Assembly (NCBI RefSeq): GCF_009296265.1
Contig: NZ_WBJS01000011.1
Span: forward strand, 1-64,000
Direction: 5' to 3'
Origin: Thioclava sp. JE_KL1
Lineage (GTDB): Bacteria; Pseudomonadota; Alphaproteobacteria; Rhodobacterales; Rhodobacteraceae
DNA length: 64,000 bases
Positions 9,090 through 17,658 of this stretch are shown here, one piece after another. The position numbers and the translations under genes are program-made. The notes under the pieces are model-generated. The model had not been told where the DNA came from, did no database searches, and saw only the letters and a program-made list of their open reading frames with translations. Within the stretch, counting starts at the first letter, position 1. Every line of letters starts with the position of its first letter.

Positions 9090-10988
9090 ATGAACCAGCA
9101 CAACCGCAATATCGGCGCGTCTGAGCGCCCCGTGATCCGGCAGCTCGATGACGCTGCGGCAAACCGCATCGCAGCGGGCGAAGTGGTCGAACGTCCTGCC
9201 TCGGCGGTAAAAGAGCTGGTGGAGAACGCGCTGGATGCGGGCGCCGCGCGGGTCGCGGTGGAATATTGCGATGGCGGCAAGACGCTGATCCGCGTGACCG
9301 ATGACGGCTGCGGGATGACCGCCGAGGATCTGCCGCTGGCGCTCTCGCGCCATGCCACTTCGAAGATCGACGGTTCGGACCTTCTGAACATCCACACTTT
9401 CGGCTTTCGCGGCGAGGCGCTGCCCTCGCTCGGCGCGGTCGGACGTCTGACGATCACCTCGCGCGTCGACGGTCTCGATGCCTTCCAGATCGGCGTGGCG
9501 GGCGGCCAGATCGGTCCGGTCAAACCGGCGGCGCTGAACCGCGGCACCGTGGTCGAGCTGCGCGACCTGTTCTTCGCCACGCCCGCGCGGCTGAAATTCA
9601 TGCGCACCGATCGGGCCGAGGCGCAGGCAATCGCCGATGTGATGAAGCGGTTGGCGATGGCAGAGCCCTATGTCAGCTTCACACTCACCGATGTGTCCAA
9701 CGGCAAATCGCGCGAGATCTTCCGCGCCGATGGTGAGCAAGGCGAGCTGTTCGACGCGCTCTCGGAACGTCTCGCCCGGGTGATCGGGCGCGCCTTTTCC
9801 GACAACGCGGTGCGGATCGAGGCCGAGCGCGAAGATATCCGCCTGACCGGCTACGCGGCGCTTCCCACCTATTCGCGCGGCGCGGCGGTGGAGCAGTTCC
9901 TGTTCGTCAATGGTCGCCCCGTGCGCGACAAGCAGCTGACCGGAGCGCTGCGCGCGGCTTACATGGATTTCCTCAGCCGCGAGCGTCACCCCGCCGCCTG
10001 CCTGTTCCTGACCTGCGAGCCCGAGCGCGTCGACGTCAACGTCCACCCCGCCAAGGCCGAGGTCCGCTTCCGCGAGGCCGCGACCGTGCGCGGGTTGATC
10101 GTGACCGGGCTGCGCCACGCGCTGGCGCAAGCCGGGCATCGGGCCTCCTCGACCGTCTCGGATGCGACGCTTGGCGCGATGCGCCCCGAACCCACCGCCG
10201 ATCAGCCGCCGCGCATCTATCAGATGGATCGCCCGAGCCTCGGCGCGATGCGGTCGTCCTACTCCGCGCAGGCGCCGCTGCCCGATCCGGGCTATCAGCC
10301 CCTCTCCTACCAGCAGCCGTCCTTCCAGGAGGCCCCCGCGCCCAGCTTCGACTATGCGCCCTCGGCCCGCGCCGAGGCCCCCGCCCCGGCCGAACCTGCG
10401 CTGACCGAGAAGCCCTTGGGCGCGGCGCGCGCGCAGGTGCATGAGAATTACATCATCGCCCAGACCGAGCGCGGCATCGTCATCGTCGATCAGCACGCCG
10501 CGCATGAGCGGCTCGTCTATGAGAAGCTGAAAGGCCAGATGGCCGAGAATGGGGTGCCCGCGCAGGCGCTGCTGATCCCCGAGATCGTCGAACTCAGCCA
10601 AGGCGACGCCGCGCTGCTTTTGGAACATGCCGACGCGCTCGCCCGCCTTGGCCTCACCATCGAACCCTTCGGCGGCAGCGCGATCGCGGTGCGCGAAACC
10701 CCCGCCGTTCTGGGCGAGATCAATGCCGAAGGGCTGCTGCGCGACGTGCTCGACGAGCTGTCCGATCTCGGCGACAGCCAGTTGGTGCAGGCCAAGATCG
10801 AAGCGGTGCTCAGCCGCATGGCCTGCCACGGCTCGATCCGCTCGGGCCGCCAGATGCGCGCCGACGAAATGAACGCGCTGCTGCGCCAGATGGAGGCCAC
10901 GCCCCATTCCGGCCAGTGCAACCATGGGCGTCCGACGTATGTCGAATTGAAGCTCAGCGATATTGAAAGACTGTTTGGCCGCACATGA
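9090..10988 (+). CDS. mutL: DNA mismatch repair protein MutL
   Basis: Protein of 632 residues. The N-terminal GHKL ATPase has ELVENALDAGA, DDGCGM and GFRGEALPS. A Pro/Gln/Ala-rich linker spans roughly residues 370-440. The C-terminal dimerisation/endonuclease domain contains DQHAAHERLVYE, which fits the DQHA(X)2E(X)4E metal-binding motif of nicking MutL proteins. ACHGSIRSG and CNHGRPTYVEL (the C-P/N-HGRP motif) complete the site. This MutL is therefore predicted to nick DNA itself, as in MutH-less bacteria. The stop overlaps rmuC by 4 bp. Confidence 0.96.
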   Translation: MNQHNRNIGASERPVIRQLDDAAANRIAAGEVVERPASAVKELVENALDAGAARVAVEYCDGGKTLIRVTDDGCGMTAEDLPLALSRHATSKIDGSDLLNIHTFGFRGEALPSLGAVGRLTITSRVDGLDAFQIGVAGGQIGPVKPAALNRGTVVELRDLFFATPARLKFMRTDRAEAQAIADVMKRLAMAEPYVSFTLTDVSNGKSREIFRADGEQGELFDALSERLARVIGRAFSDNAVRIEAEREDIRLTGYAALPTYSRGAAVEQFLFVNGRPVRDKQLTGALRAAYMDFLSRERHPAACLFLTCEPERVDVNVHPAKAEVRFREAATVRGLIVTGLRHALAQAGHRASSTVSDATLGAMRPEPTADQPPRIYQMDRPSLGAMRSSYSAQAPLPDPGYQPLSYQQPSFQEAPAPSFDYAPSARAEAPAPAEPALTEKPLGAARAQVHENYIIAQTERGIVIVDQHAAHERLVYEKLKGQMAENGVPAQALLIPEIVELSQGDAALLLEHADALARLGLTIEPFGGSAIAVRETPAVLGEINAEGLLRDVLDELSDLGDSQLVQAKIEAVLSRMACHGSIRSGRQMRADEMNALLRQMEATPHSGQCNHGRPTYVELKLSDIERLFGRT

Positions 10989-12163
10989 TCCAGCTTGGCG
11001 ATATGACCCTGACCCTGAACGACCCGCTGACGCTCGGCCTTCTGCTCGGCAGCGCGGCACTTGTTATCCTGCTGATCCTGATGGTCGCCATGCTGCGCGC
11101 TGCGGGCCGTCAGACCCGTGCGATGGACCCGATGGTCGGCCAGATGAACCTTCTCGCTCAGCGGGTGCAAAACCTCTCGGACGGGCAGCAACAGCTGTCC
11201 GGCGGCCTGCATCACGTCTCCGAGGCGCAGGCCGCGAGCCAGACCAAGGTGCTCGCCCTGATGGAAAGGCGTCTGGCCGAGGTTTCTCGCGGCATGTCGG
11301 AAAGCCTGCATGGCACCGCGACCCGCACGGCGCGCTCGCTGGGAGACCTGCATCAGCGACTGGAGGCGATCGACAAGGCGCAGGCCAATATCGAGAAGCT
11401 TTCCGGCAATGTGCTGGGCCTGCAGGACATCCTGTCGAACAAGCAGACCCGTGGTGCTTTCGGGGAGATTCAGCTGCACGATATCGTCGGCAAGGCGCTG
11501 CCCTCGGACAGTTTCACGATGCAGGCGACCCTTTCGAACGGGAAGCGCGCGGATTGCCTGATCCATCTGCCGAACCCGCCCGGACCCATCGTGATCGATA
11601 GCAAATTCCCGCTGGAAGCCTATGAGGCGCTGCGCCGCGCCGACACGCAATGGGAGCGCCAGGAGGCCAGCCGCGCGATGAAAACCGCCGTGCGCGCCCA
11701 TATCAAGGCGATCTCGGAGAAATACATCCTCGAAGGCGAGACCGCCGACGGCGCGCTGATGTTCCTGCCCTCCGAGGCGGTCTATGCCGAGCTGCACGCG
11801 AATTTCCCGGAACTGGTGCGCGAAGGCTTTGCCGCGAAGGTCTGGATCGTCTCACCCACGACCTGCATGGCGACGCTGAACACGATGCGCGCCGTGTTGA
11901 AAGATGCACGGATGCGCGAACAGGCGGGCGCGATCCGCAAGGAACTGGCCGCGCTTTATTCCGATGTCGACCGGCTCGGCACCCGTGTCGAAAACCTCGA
12001 CCGGCATTTCGGGCAAGCTGCGAAAGACATCTCCGAGATCAAGATCTCTGCCGAGAAGGCCGGGAAACGCGCGCGGCGCCTCGACAATTTCGATTTCGAG
12101 GAACTGGCCCCCGATACGGCCGCACAGCCGCTGCTTGTCTCGACCGCCGAAAAGAAGGCCTAA
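10985..12163 (+). CDS. rmuC: DNA recombination protein RmuC
   Basis: Protein of 392 residues with an N-terminal membrane segment (LGLLLGSAALVILLILMVAM), a coiled-coil-like region (about 45-140) and the RmuC nuclease-like domain (GAFGEIQLHDIVGKALP, PIVIDSKFPLEAYEAL). RmuC limits inversions at short repeats in E. coli; its activity is poorly known. The overlap with mutL suggests co-translation of two genome-stability proteins. The stop codon lies inside the first bases of a strong terminator hairpin. Confidence 0.93.
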   Translation: MIQLGDMTLTLNDPLTLGLLLGSAALVILLILMVAMLRAAGRQTRAMDPMVGQMNLLAQRVQNLSDGQQQLSGGLHHVSEAQAASQTKVLALMERRLAEVSRGMSESLHGTATRTARSLGDLHQRLEAIDKAQANIEKLSGNVLGLQDILSNKQTRGAFGEIQLHDIVGKALPSDSFTMQATLSNGKRADCLIHLPNPPGPIVIDSKFPLEAYEALRRADTQWERQEASRAMKTAVRAHIKAISEKYILEGETADGALMFLPSEAVYAELHANFPELVREGFAAKVWIVSPTTCMATLNTMRAVLKDARMREQAGAIRKELAALYSDVDRLGTRVENLDRHFGQAAKDISEIKISAEKAGKRARRLDNFDFEELAPDTAAQPLLVSTAEKKA

Positions 12164-12184
12164 GCGGCGCCAAGCGTCGCTTTT
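12162..12184 (+). terminator. Intrinsic terminator of mutL-rmuC
   Basis: AAGCGGCGC (12162-12170) pairs with GCGTCGCTT (12174-12182), a 9-bp stem with one G-U pair and loop CAA, followed by the T-run 12181-12184. The 5' arm begins within the rmuC stop codon. Confidence 0.75.
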
Positions 12185-12224
12185 CGGCTGCGCGCCCCTT
12201 CGGAGATTGGCATAGAGTGCGCCC

Positions 12225-13337
12225 ATGAGTGACGAGGTCCGTTTCGACAGGGGGCCGGACGGTCGGCCCTGCCGCTTCCGCGACCCCCATGAGGTCATCC
12301 GCGCCGATGCGCCGGAGGATCTGCCCGCAGCTTTCGCGGCGATCACGCGCGCGCAGGCCGAGGGGCGATGGCTGGCGGGGTTCGCGTCCTACGAGCTGGG
12401 CTATTGTCTGAGCGAACGCCTAGCACCGCTCCTGCCCGAGAACCGCGATTTGCCGCTGCTGGCCTTCGGGGTTTTCGACGCGCCCGAGGATGTCCCGCCG
12501 CCGGTCTCGGAGAACGCGCCGCAGATCGAGCTGGCCGAGCCGCGCTGGTCGGAGGCACGCTATGCCGAGGCCTTCCAGACGGTCCACGATTATATCGGCG
12601 CGGGTGATTGCTATCAGGTGAACCTGACCTTCCCGATCCCCGTGACGAGCGGTGCCGCGCCCGAGGCGCTATATGCGGCCCTGTCCAGCGCGGGCCAAGT
12701 GCCGCACGGGGCCGATGTCGCGCTTGCCGGGGTGCGCTTGCTGTCGCGCTCGCCCGAACTGTTTTTCCGGGTCGAAGGCGGCAAGATCGTCACCCGGCCG
12801 ATGAAAGGCACCCGCCCGCGCGGGGCGACGCCCGATGAGGACGCCGCTCTGAAATCCGATCTGATGGGGGCCGAGAAAGACCGCGCCGAAAACCTGATGA
12901 TCGTCGATCTGCTGCGCAACGACATCTCGCGGATCTGCACGCCGGGCTCGGTCAAGGTGCCGCGCCTTTTCGAGGTCGAGACCTATCGCTCGGTTCACCA
13001 GATGGTCTCGGAGATCGAGGGCGAACTGGTCCCCGGCACCGACCTGCCCGAGATCCTGCGCGCGATGTTCCCCTGCGGCTCTGTCACCGGCGCGCCGAAG
13101 ATCCGCGCGATGGAGATCATCCATGAGCTGGAACCCGACCCGCGCGGCATCTATTGCGGCGCGATCGGCTGGGCGGCGCCCGATGGCCGGATGGAGTTCA
13201 ACGTCGCGATCCGCACGCTGATGCAGACGGGCCCCGGCCAATGGCGGGTGAATGTCGGCGGCGGGCTGGTCTATGATTCCACCGCCCATGGTGAATATGA
13301 GGAAGCGCTTTGGAAAACCCGGTTCCTGCAGATCTGA
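12225..13337 (+). CDS. pabB: Aminodeoxychorismate synthase component I
   Basis: Protein of 370 residues that converts chorismate plus ammonia to 4-amino-4-deoxychorismate for folate synthesis. The chorismate-binding signatures are present: GDCYQVNLTFP, RPMKGTRPRG, ENLMIVDLLRND, PCGSVTGAPKIRAMEI. The N-terminal anthranilate-synthase-like lobe is short. It overlaps the next gene (class IV aminotransferase fold) by 28 bp, forming a p-aminobenzoate pair. No glutaminase subunit (pabA) is in this window. Confidence 0.92.
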   Translation: MSDEVRFDRGPDGRPCRFRDPHEVIRADAPEDLPAAFAAITRAQAEGRWLAGFASYELGYCLSERLAPLLPENRDLPLLAFGVFDAPEDVPPPVSENAPQIELAEPRWSEARYAEAFQTVHDYIGAGDCYQVNLTFPIPVTSGAAPEALYAALSSAGQVPHGADVALAGVRLLSRSPELFFRVEGGKIVTRPMKGTRPRGATPDEDAALKSDLMGAEKDRAENLMIVDLLRNDISRICTPGSVKVPRLFEVETYRSVHQMVSEIEGELVPGTDLPEILRAMFPCGSVTGAPKIRAMEIIHELEPDPRGIYCGAIGWAAPDGRMEFNVAIRTLMQTGPGQWRVNVGGGLVYDSTAHGEYEEALWKTRFLQI

Positions 13338-13927
13338 AACTGATCGAGACCTTCGGCTGGCAGCCCGGCGAAGGCATCCGCCGCCGCGCCCGCCATGTCG
13401 CCCGGCTGACCCGCGGCGCCGAACAGCTTGGCTATCCGCTCGACGGAGAGAAACTGACGGCGGCCCTCGCGACAGTTTCCGGCGACAGCCCGCTGCGGGT
13501 ACGCCTGACCCTCGACGCGAAGGGCACGATCGAGATCACCTCCGCGCCCCTGACCCCGACAACCGCGTGGCGCCTCCATATCTCGGGCATCACCCTCGAC
13601 AGCAACGACCCGATGCTGCGCCTCAAGACCACGGCGCGCGCGCCCTATGATGCCGCCCGCGCCGCCCTGCCCGAGGGCGTGGACGAGGCGATCCTGCTCA
13701 ACGAGCGCGGCGAGATCTGCGAAGGAACGATCACCAATCTCTTCCTGAAACGCGACGGCATCTACCTGACCCCGCCACGCGCCTGCGGCTTGCTGCCGGG
13801 CATCCTGCGCGAGGAGATGCTGGAGACAGGGGCCGCCCGCGAAGCCGTCCTTCGGCCCGAAGATCTGGCGCAAGGCGAGGTCTTCATGGGCAACTCCCTG
13901 CGCGGCCTGATCCCCGCGCAGTTGTGA
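13310..13927 (+). CDS. Aminotransferase class IV protein, probable aminodeoxychorismate lyase
   Basis: Protein of 205 residues of the PLP fold-type IV family. Visible motifs are KTTARAPYDAAR (catalytic Lys region), EAILLNERGEICEGTITNLF and RACGLLPGILREEML. Placement directly behind and overlapping pabB indicates it removes pyruvate from aminodeoxychorismate to give p-aminobenzoate. It is shorter than E. coli PabC (269 residues) because the N-terminal subdomain is reduced, as usual for this alphaproteobacterial type. Confidence 0.85.
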   Translation: MENPVPADLKLIETFGWQPGEGIRRRARHVARLTRGAEQLGYPLDGEKLTAALATVSGDSPLRVRLTLDAKGTIEITSAPLTPTTAWRLHISGITLDSNDPMLRLKTTARAPYDAARAALPEGVDEAILLNERGEICEGTITNLFLKRDGIYLTPPRACGLLPGILREEMLETGAAREAVLRPEDLAQGEVFMGNSLRGLIPAQL

Positions 13928-13994
13928 TGCGACACGCAAACGCTTGCGCAGGTCGTGCAATGGCGAGATGATGAACCCAAGAACGGAGGCAGCC

Positions 13995-14339
13995 ATGCTC
14001 ACCATCAGCCCGGCGAAAATCGCCCATGTCATCATCCGCGCGCGCAAGTTCGACGCGGACGTGCCCGGCTCCGGTCAAGCCCGCGAGCTGCGCGCCTTCA
14101 TCGCGGCGCTGAACGAGGATGAAAAGGCATCGCTGACCGCGGTGATGTGGATCGGGCGCGACACCTATGACGCGTCGGAACTCGACGAGGCGATCGCCAC
14201 CGCCAAAGCCGAGGCTACCGCGCCGACCGAGGATTACCTGCTGGGCAATCCGATGCTGGCCGATCATCTCGAAGACGGGCTGAATGCGCTCGGCATCTCG
14301 CTCGAAGAGGCCGAGGAAGACATCTACCCCACGGTCTGA
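13995..14339 (+). CDS. DUF3775 domain-containing protein
   Basis: Acidic protein of 114 residues, entirely DUF3775 (LTISPAKIAHVIIRARKFD, TYDASELDEAIATAKAE, LLGNPMLADHLEDGLNALG). Function is unknown; the family is conserved in alphaproteobacteria. The start at 13995 is set by CGGAGG 5 nt upstream. A bidirectional terminator separates it from the convergent response regulator. Confidence 0.88.
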   Translation: MLTISPAKIAHVIIRARKFDADVPGSGQARELRAFIAALNEDEKASLTAVMWIGRDTYDASELDEAIATAKAEATAPTEDYLLGNPMLADHLEDGLNALGISLEEAEEDIYPTV

Positions 14340-14366
14340 GCCGCGCTCCGACCATCGGAAACGACA

Positions 14367-14396
14367 AAGGCGGCCCCCGCAGGAGCCGCCTTCCTC
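14367..14396. terminator. Bidirectional terminator between DUF3775 gene and response regulator
   Basis: AAGGCGGC (14367-14374) pairs with GCCGCCTT (14385-14392), with a 10-nt loop. T-rich sequence follows on the plus side (TTCCTCATTT) and TTTGTC follows on the minus side, so it can serve both converging genes. Confidence 0.65.
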
Positions 14397-14449
14397 ATTT
14401 CCAACCTTGGCGCGCGTCACGCGGCACATGCCGCGCGAAACGCCTCGGA

Positions 14450-15136
14450 TCAGGCCACCAGACGATAGCCGCCCGATTCCGTCACCAGCAGGCGCGCATT
14501 CGAGGGATCGGGCTCGATTTTCTGACGCAGGCGATAGATATGCGTCTCGAGCGTATGGGTGGTGACGCCCGCATTGTAGCCCCAGACCTCGTGCAGCAGC
14601 ACATCGCGCGGCACGACGCCGTCGGTCGCACGATAGAGGAACTTGAGGATGTTGGTTTCCTTCTCGGTCAGGCGAACCTTGCGGTCCTTGTCGTCCACCA
14701 GCATCTTCATCGCGGGCTTGAACGTATACGGGCCGAGCTGGAAGACGGCGTCTTCGGACTGTTCATGCGTGCGCAGCTGGGCGCGCAGACGGGCCAGAAG
14801 CACCGGGAACTTGAAGGGTTTGGTAACGTAGTCGTTGGCGCCGGAGTCGAGGCCAAGGATCGTGTCGGCATCGGTGTCATGGCCGGTCAGCATCACGACC
14901 GGGCATTTCACGCCGCTCTTGCGCAGCTTCTTGCACAGCTCGCGGCCATCGGTATCGGGAAGGCCCACATCCAGAACGACAAGGTCGTAAAGCGTCGATT
15001 TCGCCTTATCTACCGCTTCGTGACCATTGCTGGCCTCGAAGACCTCGAAATCGTCGGTCGCGACGAGCTGCTCGGCGAGCGCCTCGCGCAGATCGTTGTC
15101 ATCGTCAACCAAAAGGACCTTCTTCAATGATGCCAT
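14450..15136 (-). CDS. OmpR/PhoB-family response regulator, possibly CenR-like
   Basis: Protein of 228 residues. The receiver domain has the acidic pair in LLVDDDNDL, phospho-Asp in LVVLDVGLPDTDG, Thr in MLTGHD and Lys in VTKPFKFP. The C-terminal winged helix ends with the recognition region THTLETHIYRLRQKIEP and SGGYRLV. No kinase gene is adjacent. Sequence and genomic isolation recall the CenR envelope regulators of Caulobacter and Rhodobacter, but I cannot confirm orthology. Start 15136 is preferred over 15151: GGAGG lies 8 nt upstream. Confidence 0.88.
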   Translation of the reverse strand: MASLKKVLLVDDDNDLREALAEQLVATDDFEVFEASNGHEAVDKAKSTLYDLVVLDVGLPDTDGRELCKKLRKSGVKCPVVMLTGHDTDADTILGLDSGANDYVTKPFKFPVLLARLRAQLRTHEQSEDAVFQLGPYTFKPAMKMLVDDKDRKVRLTEKETNILKFLYRATDGVVPRDVLLHEVWGYNAGVTTHTLETHIYRLRQKIEPDPSNARLLVTESGGYRLVA

Positions 15137-15278
15137 GTCCTGAGCCTCCATTTACATTTGACGAATAGCTGTTGTCCTTTCACAGCGATGGCAAGGGTGG
15201 TGAAACCTATCTCACGCTGACGTGTCGAATCACCGGCAGATATTTCAATTTGTTACAGTCGAGGCTATCTCAGAGCGC

Positions 15279-16355
15279 ATGACCGGTACCTATTCCCTCG
15301 GGCCGAGCCCGGCTGAACGACTGAATCGCGCCCGCGCCGATCTGCGCATGGGGCTGCCCGTTTTGCTGTCCGATCACCTCACGGTGGCGGTCGAGACGCT
15401 CTCGCCCGAGCGGTTGGCCGCGTTGCGCGCGCTGGGGCCGCTGACGCTGGTCCTGACCGCGCGCCGGGCCGAGACGCTCAAAGCGCGCGTCTATGACGCC
15501 GATATCGCCCGGATCGAGGTTCCCGCTGACGCGGATCTGCTATGGCTGCGTGCGCTCGCCGATCCGGCAGACGATTTGCGCGTGCCGATGAAAGGCCCGC
15601 TCAAAGCACTGCGCGGCGGAGATGCGGATCTCGCCCGTGCCGCGATCCGGCTGGCGAAATCCGCGCAGCTTCTGCCCGCAGCGCTGATGGTCGCAGCGCC
15701 CGACCCTGCGCCGACGGAGCTGACCTGCATCACCGCCGAGGAGGCGCTTGCCGCCGCCGACATCCCGCAGGCGTTCGCCCCGGTCTCCGCCGCGCGCGTG
15801 CCGATGCGCGCCGCCGAAGCCGGTCGGCTGCACATCTTCCGCCCCGACAATGGCGCGGAGGAGCATTACGCGATCGAGATCGGCCGTCCGGATCGCTCCA
15901 AACCCGTTCTCGCGCGGCTGCATTCGGCCTGCTTTACCGGCGACGTGCTGGGCTCGCTGAAATGCGATTGCGGCCCGCAGCTGGACGCGGCGCTGACGCT
16001 GATGGGACATGAGGGCGCGGGCATCCTGCTCTATCTCAATCAGGAAGGGCGCGGGATCGGGCTTGCCAACAAGATGCGCGCCTATTCGCTGCAGGATCAG
16101 GGATTCGACACGGTGGAGGCGAACCACCGCCTCGGTTTCGAGGATGACGAACGCGATTTCCGCATCGGCGCGGCGCTACTGCGCAAGCTCGGGTTTTCGC
16201 AGGTGCGGCTGTTGACCAACAACCCCGCCAAAGTCGCCATGCTGGAGGCCAACGGCATCGACGTGACCGAGCGCGTGCCGCTGAAGGTCGGCATGAGCCG
16301 CCATAACGAGGGCTACCTCGCCACCAAGGCCGCGAAATCGGGGCATATCCTGTGA
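15279..16355 (+). CDS. ribA: GTP cyclohydrolase II with long N-terminal extension
   Basis: Protein of about 358 residues. The C-terminal ~200 residues are GTP cyclohydrolase II, first enzyme of riboflavin synthesis: zinc cysteines in [20 protein letters not shown], then [21 protein letters not shown] and [14 protein letters not shown]. The first ~150 residues do not show the catalytic residues of RibB (DHBP synthase), so this is not an obvious RibBA fusion. A GTG at 15222 gives a 19-residue longer frame; the ATG at 15279 is preferred, with no strong ribosome site for either. The stop overlaps the next gene. Confidence 0.88.
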   Translation: MTGTYSLGPSPAERLNRARADLRMGLPVLLSDHLTVAVETLSPERLAALRALGPLTLVLTARRAETLKARVYDADIARIEVPADADLLWLRALADPADDLRVPMKGPLKALRGGDADLARAAIRLAKSAQLLPAALMVAAPDPAPTELTCITAEEALAAADIPQAFAPVSAARVPMRAAEAGRLHIFRPDNGAEEHYAIEIGRPDRSKPVLARLHSACFTGDVLGSLKCDCGPQLDAALTLMGHEGAGILLYLNQEGRGIGLANKMRAYSLQDQGFDTVEANHRLGFEDDERDFRIGAALLRKLGFSQVRLLTNNPAKVAMLEANGIDVTERVPLKVGMSRHNEGYLATKAAKSGHIL

Positions 16356-16909
16356 TGCGCCTCACGCCCTCCGGGCTGCTATTTCGCGGCCGCCGCTTTC
16401 CGGTCGAGATCGGCCGCGGCGGCATCACCGGCACCAAGCAGGAGGGCGACGGCGCGACTCCTTCGGGGCGGCTGCATATCCTGCGGATGTTCTACCGCGC
16501 GGATCGGATCGTCGCGCCTCAGGACTGGGCCGAGCCGATCGGCCCACGCGATCTGTGGTGCGATGCGTCCGGGGATTCGGCCTATAATCATCTGGTCCGC
16601 GCGCCCTACCCCGCATCGCATGAGGCGATGCGGCGCGCCGATCCCCTCTATGACATCGTGCTGGTAACCGACTGGAATTATCCGCAGGCAGAGCCAGGCA
16701 AAGGCTCAGCCATCTTCCTGCATCAGCGCCGCCGCGCGGGCTACCCGACTGCGGGTTGCCTCGCCTTGCGCCGCGATCACCTGATCTGGATTGCACAGCG
16801 CATCGCACCGGGCGAGCCGCTGGAGATTCCCCTTCGGCTTGGCGGAAATATCCTCCGGGGGTCCGGAGGCGGAAAGCCCCCGGCGCTCAACGCCCGCGAC
16901 AAAGCCTAG
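16355..16909 (+). CDS. L,D-transpeptidase (YkuD-type) family protein
   Basis: Protein of 184 residues. The YkuD catalytic motif is visible as FLHQRRRAGYPTAGCLAL, with His and the nucleophilic Cys at the expected distance. It lacks a signal peptide, unusual for a periplasmic cross-linking enzyme; many short alphaproteobacterial members share this. Its start overlaps the ribA stop (TGATG). The last ~20 residues (from about residue 164, ILRGSGGGKPPALNARDKA) are encoded by a copy of an extragenic repeat, so they are probably not part of the fold. The stop TAG lies in a CTAG shared with the convergent yggS-like gene. Confidence 0.82.
   Translation: MRLTPSGLLFRGRRFPVEIGRGGITGTKQEGDGATPSGRLHILRMFYRADRIVAPQDWAEPIGPRDLWCDASGDSAYNHLVRAPYPASHEAMRRADPLYDIVLVTDWNYPQAEPGKGSAIFLHQRRRAGYPTAGCLALRRDHLIWIAQRIAPGEPLEIPLRLGGNILRGSGGGKPPALNARDKA
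16846..16888. repeat. AATATCC extragenic element inside the L,D-transpeptidase 3' end
   Basis: Begins AAATATCC (16846-16853) and continues with CCGGGGGTCCGGAGG and a GCCCCCGGC arm. It matches the copy at 24983-25027 in layout and the short copies at 19627 and 58438 in reverse complement. Here it is translated as the protein's tail. Confidence 0.55.
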
Positions 16910-17559
16910 GAATAGTCGCGCGCACCGAAGATCGCCGAGCCTACGCGCACATGGGTCGCACCGGCGGCAATCGCTTTCTCGAAATCGGAACTCATCCCCA
17001 TCGACAGACCCTCGAGCCCGTTGCGCGCGGCCATCTCACCCAGCATCGCGAAATGCGGGGCGGGGTCTTCGGATTCGGGGGGAATGCACATCAACCCGAC
17101 CACGGGCAGGTCTTTGCCGCGCATATCCGCGACGAAAGCGTCGAGATCATCGGGCAGCACGCCCGCCTTTTGCGGCTCGCACCCGGTATTGACCTGAATG
17201 AAGAGATCGGGCGAGGCCCCGCGGGCCTGTGCCAGATTGGCGAGCTTCTTGCCCAGCGAGGGCCGGTCGAGGGTGTGAATCGCCTCGAACAGATCCACGG
17301 CGAGCTTCGCCTTGTTCGATTGCAGCGGTCCGATCATATGGACCTCGCAGCCGGGAAACTCCTCGCGCCAGGCGGGCCATTTGCCCTGCGCTTCCTGCAC
17401 GTAGTTCTCGCCGAACAGCCGATGGCCTTCGCGCAGAACCGCCTCGACTCGCTCGGCGGGCTGAACTTTCGACACGGCGATCAGCTTCACCGATCCCTGC
17501 TCGCGCCCTGCCTCTGCTTCCGCTTTCGCGATCCGCGCCTGAATCTCGCTCAGTCCCAT
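16906..17559 (-). CDS. YggS-family pyridoxal-phosphate homeostasis protein
   Basis: Protein of 217 residues of the PLPBP/YggS fold-type III family, which binds PLP through the Lys in KLIAVSKVQ and helps B6 homeostasis. Other landmarks: HRLFGENYVQEAQGKW, HMIGPLQSNKAK, and the phosphate loop LSMGMSSDFEKAIAAG then HVRVGSAIFG. Start 17559 is preferred over the longer frame because GGGAGGG precedes it and the upstream 22 residues overlie the porin terminator. Convergent with the L,D-transpeptidase gene; their stops overlap. Confidence 0.92.
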   Translation of the reverse strand: MGLSEIQARIAKAEAEAGREQGSVKLIAVSKVQPAERVEAVLREGHRLFGENYVQEAQGKWPAWREEFPGCEVHMIGPLQSNKAKLAVDLFEAIHTLDRPSLGKKLANLAQARGASPDLFIQVNTGCEPQKAGVLPDDLDAFVADMRGKDLPVVGLMCIPPESEDPAPHFAMLGEMAARNGLEGLSMGMSSDFEKAIAAGATHVRVGSAIFGARDYS

Positions 17560-17601
17560 CTGGCCCTCCCTCGTCAGCGCGCCCAAGAAACACCGAAGGG
17601 C

Positions 17602-17636
17602 CCAAAAAGAAAAGAGCGGGCGCAAGGCCCGCTCTT
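17602..17636 (-). terminator. Intrinsic terminator of the porin gene
   Basis: On the minus strand a 10-bp perfect stem, AAGAGCGGGC/GCCCGCTCTT (arms 17627-17636 and 17612-17621), has a 5-nt loop and is followed by a T-rich run TTTTCTTTTT (17602-17613). It lies 22 bp after the porin stop. Confidence 0.88.
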
Positions 17637-17658
17637 CCCATCGTTCTGTCCCGAAGGA

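Noticed and set aside
8895-11060. 721-residue minus-strand frame opposite mutL
   Set aside because: Shadow of mutL caused by third-position GC bias; no recognisable motif.
15222-15278. GTG-initiated longer ribA
   Set aside because: No ribosome site before the GTG, and the added residues are not family-like.
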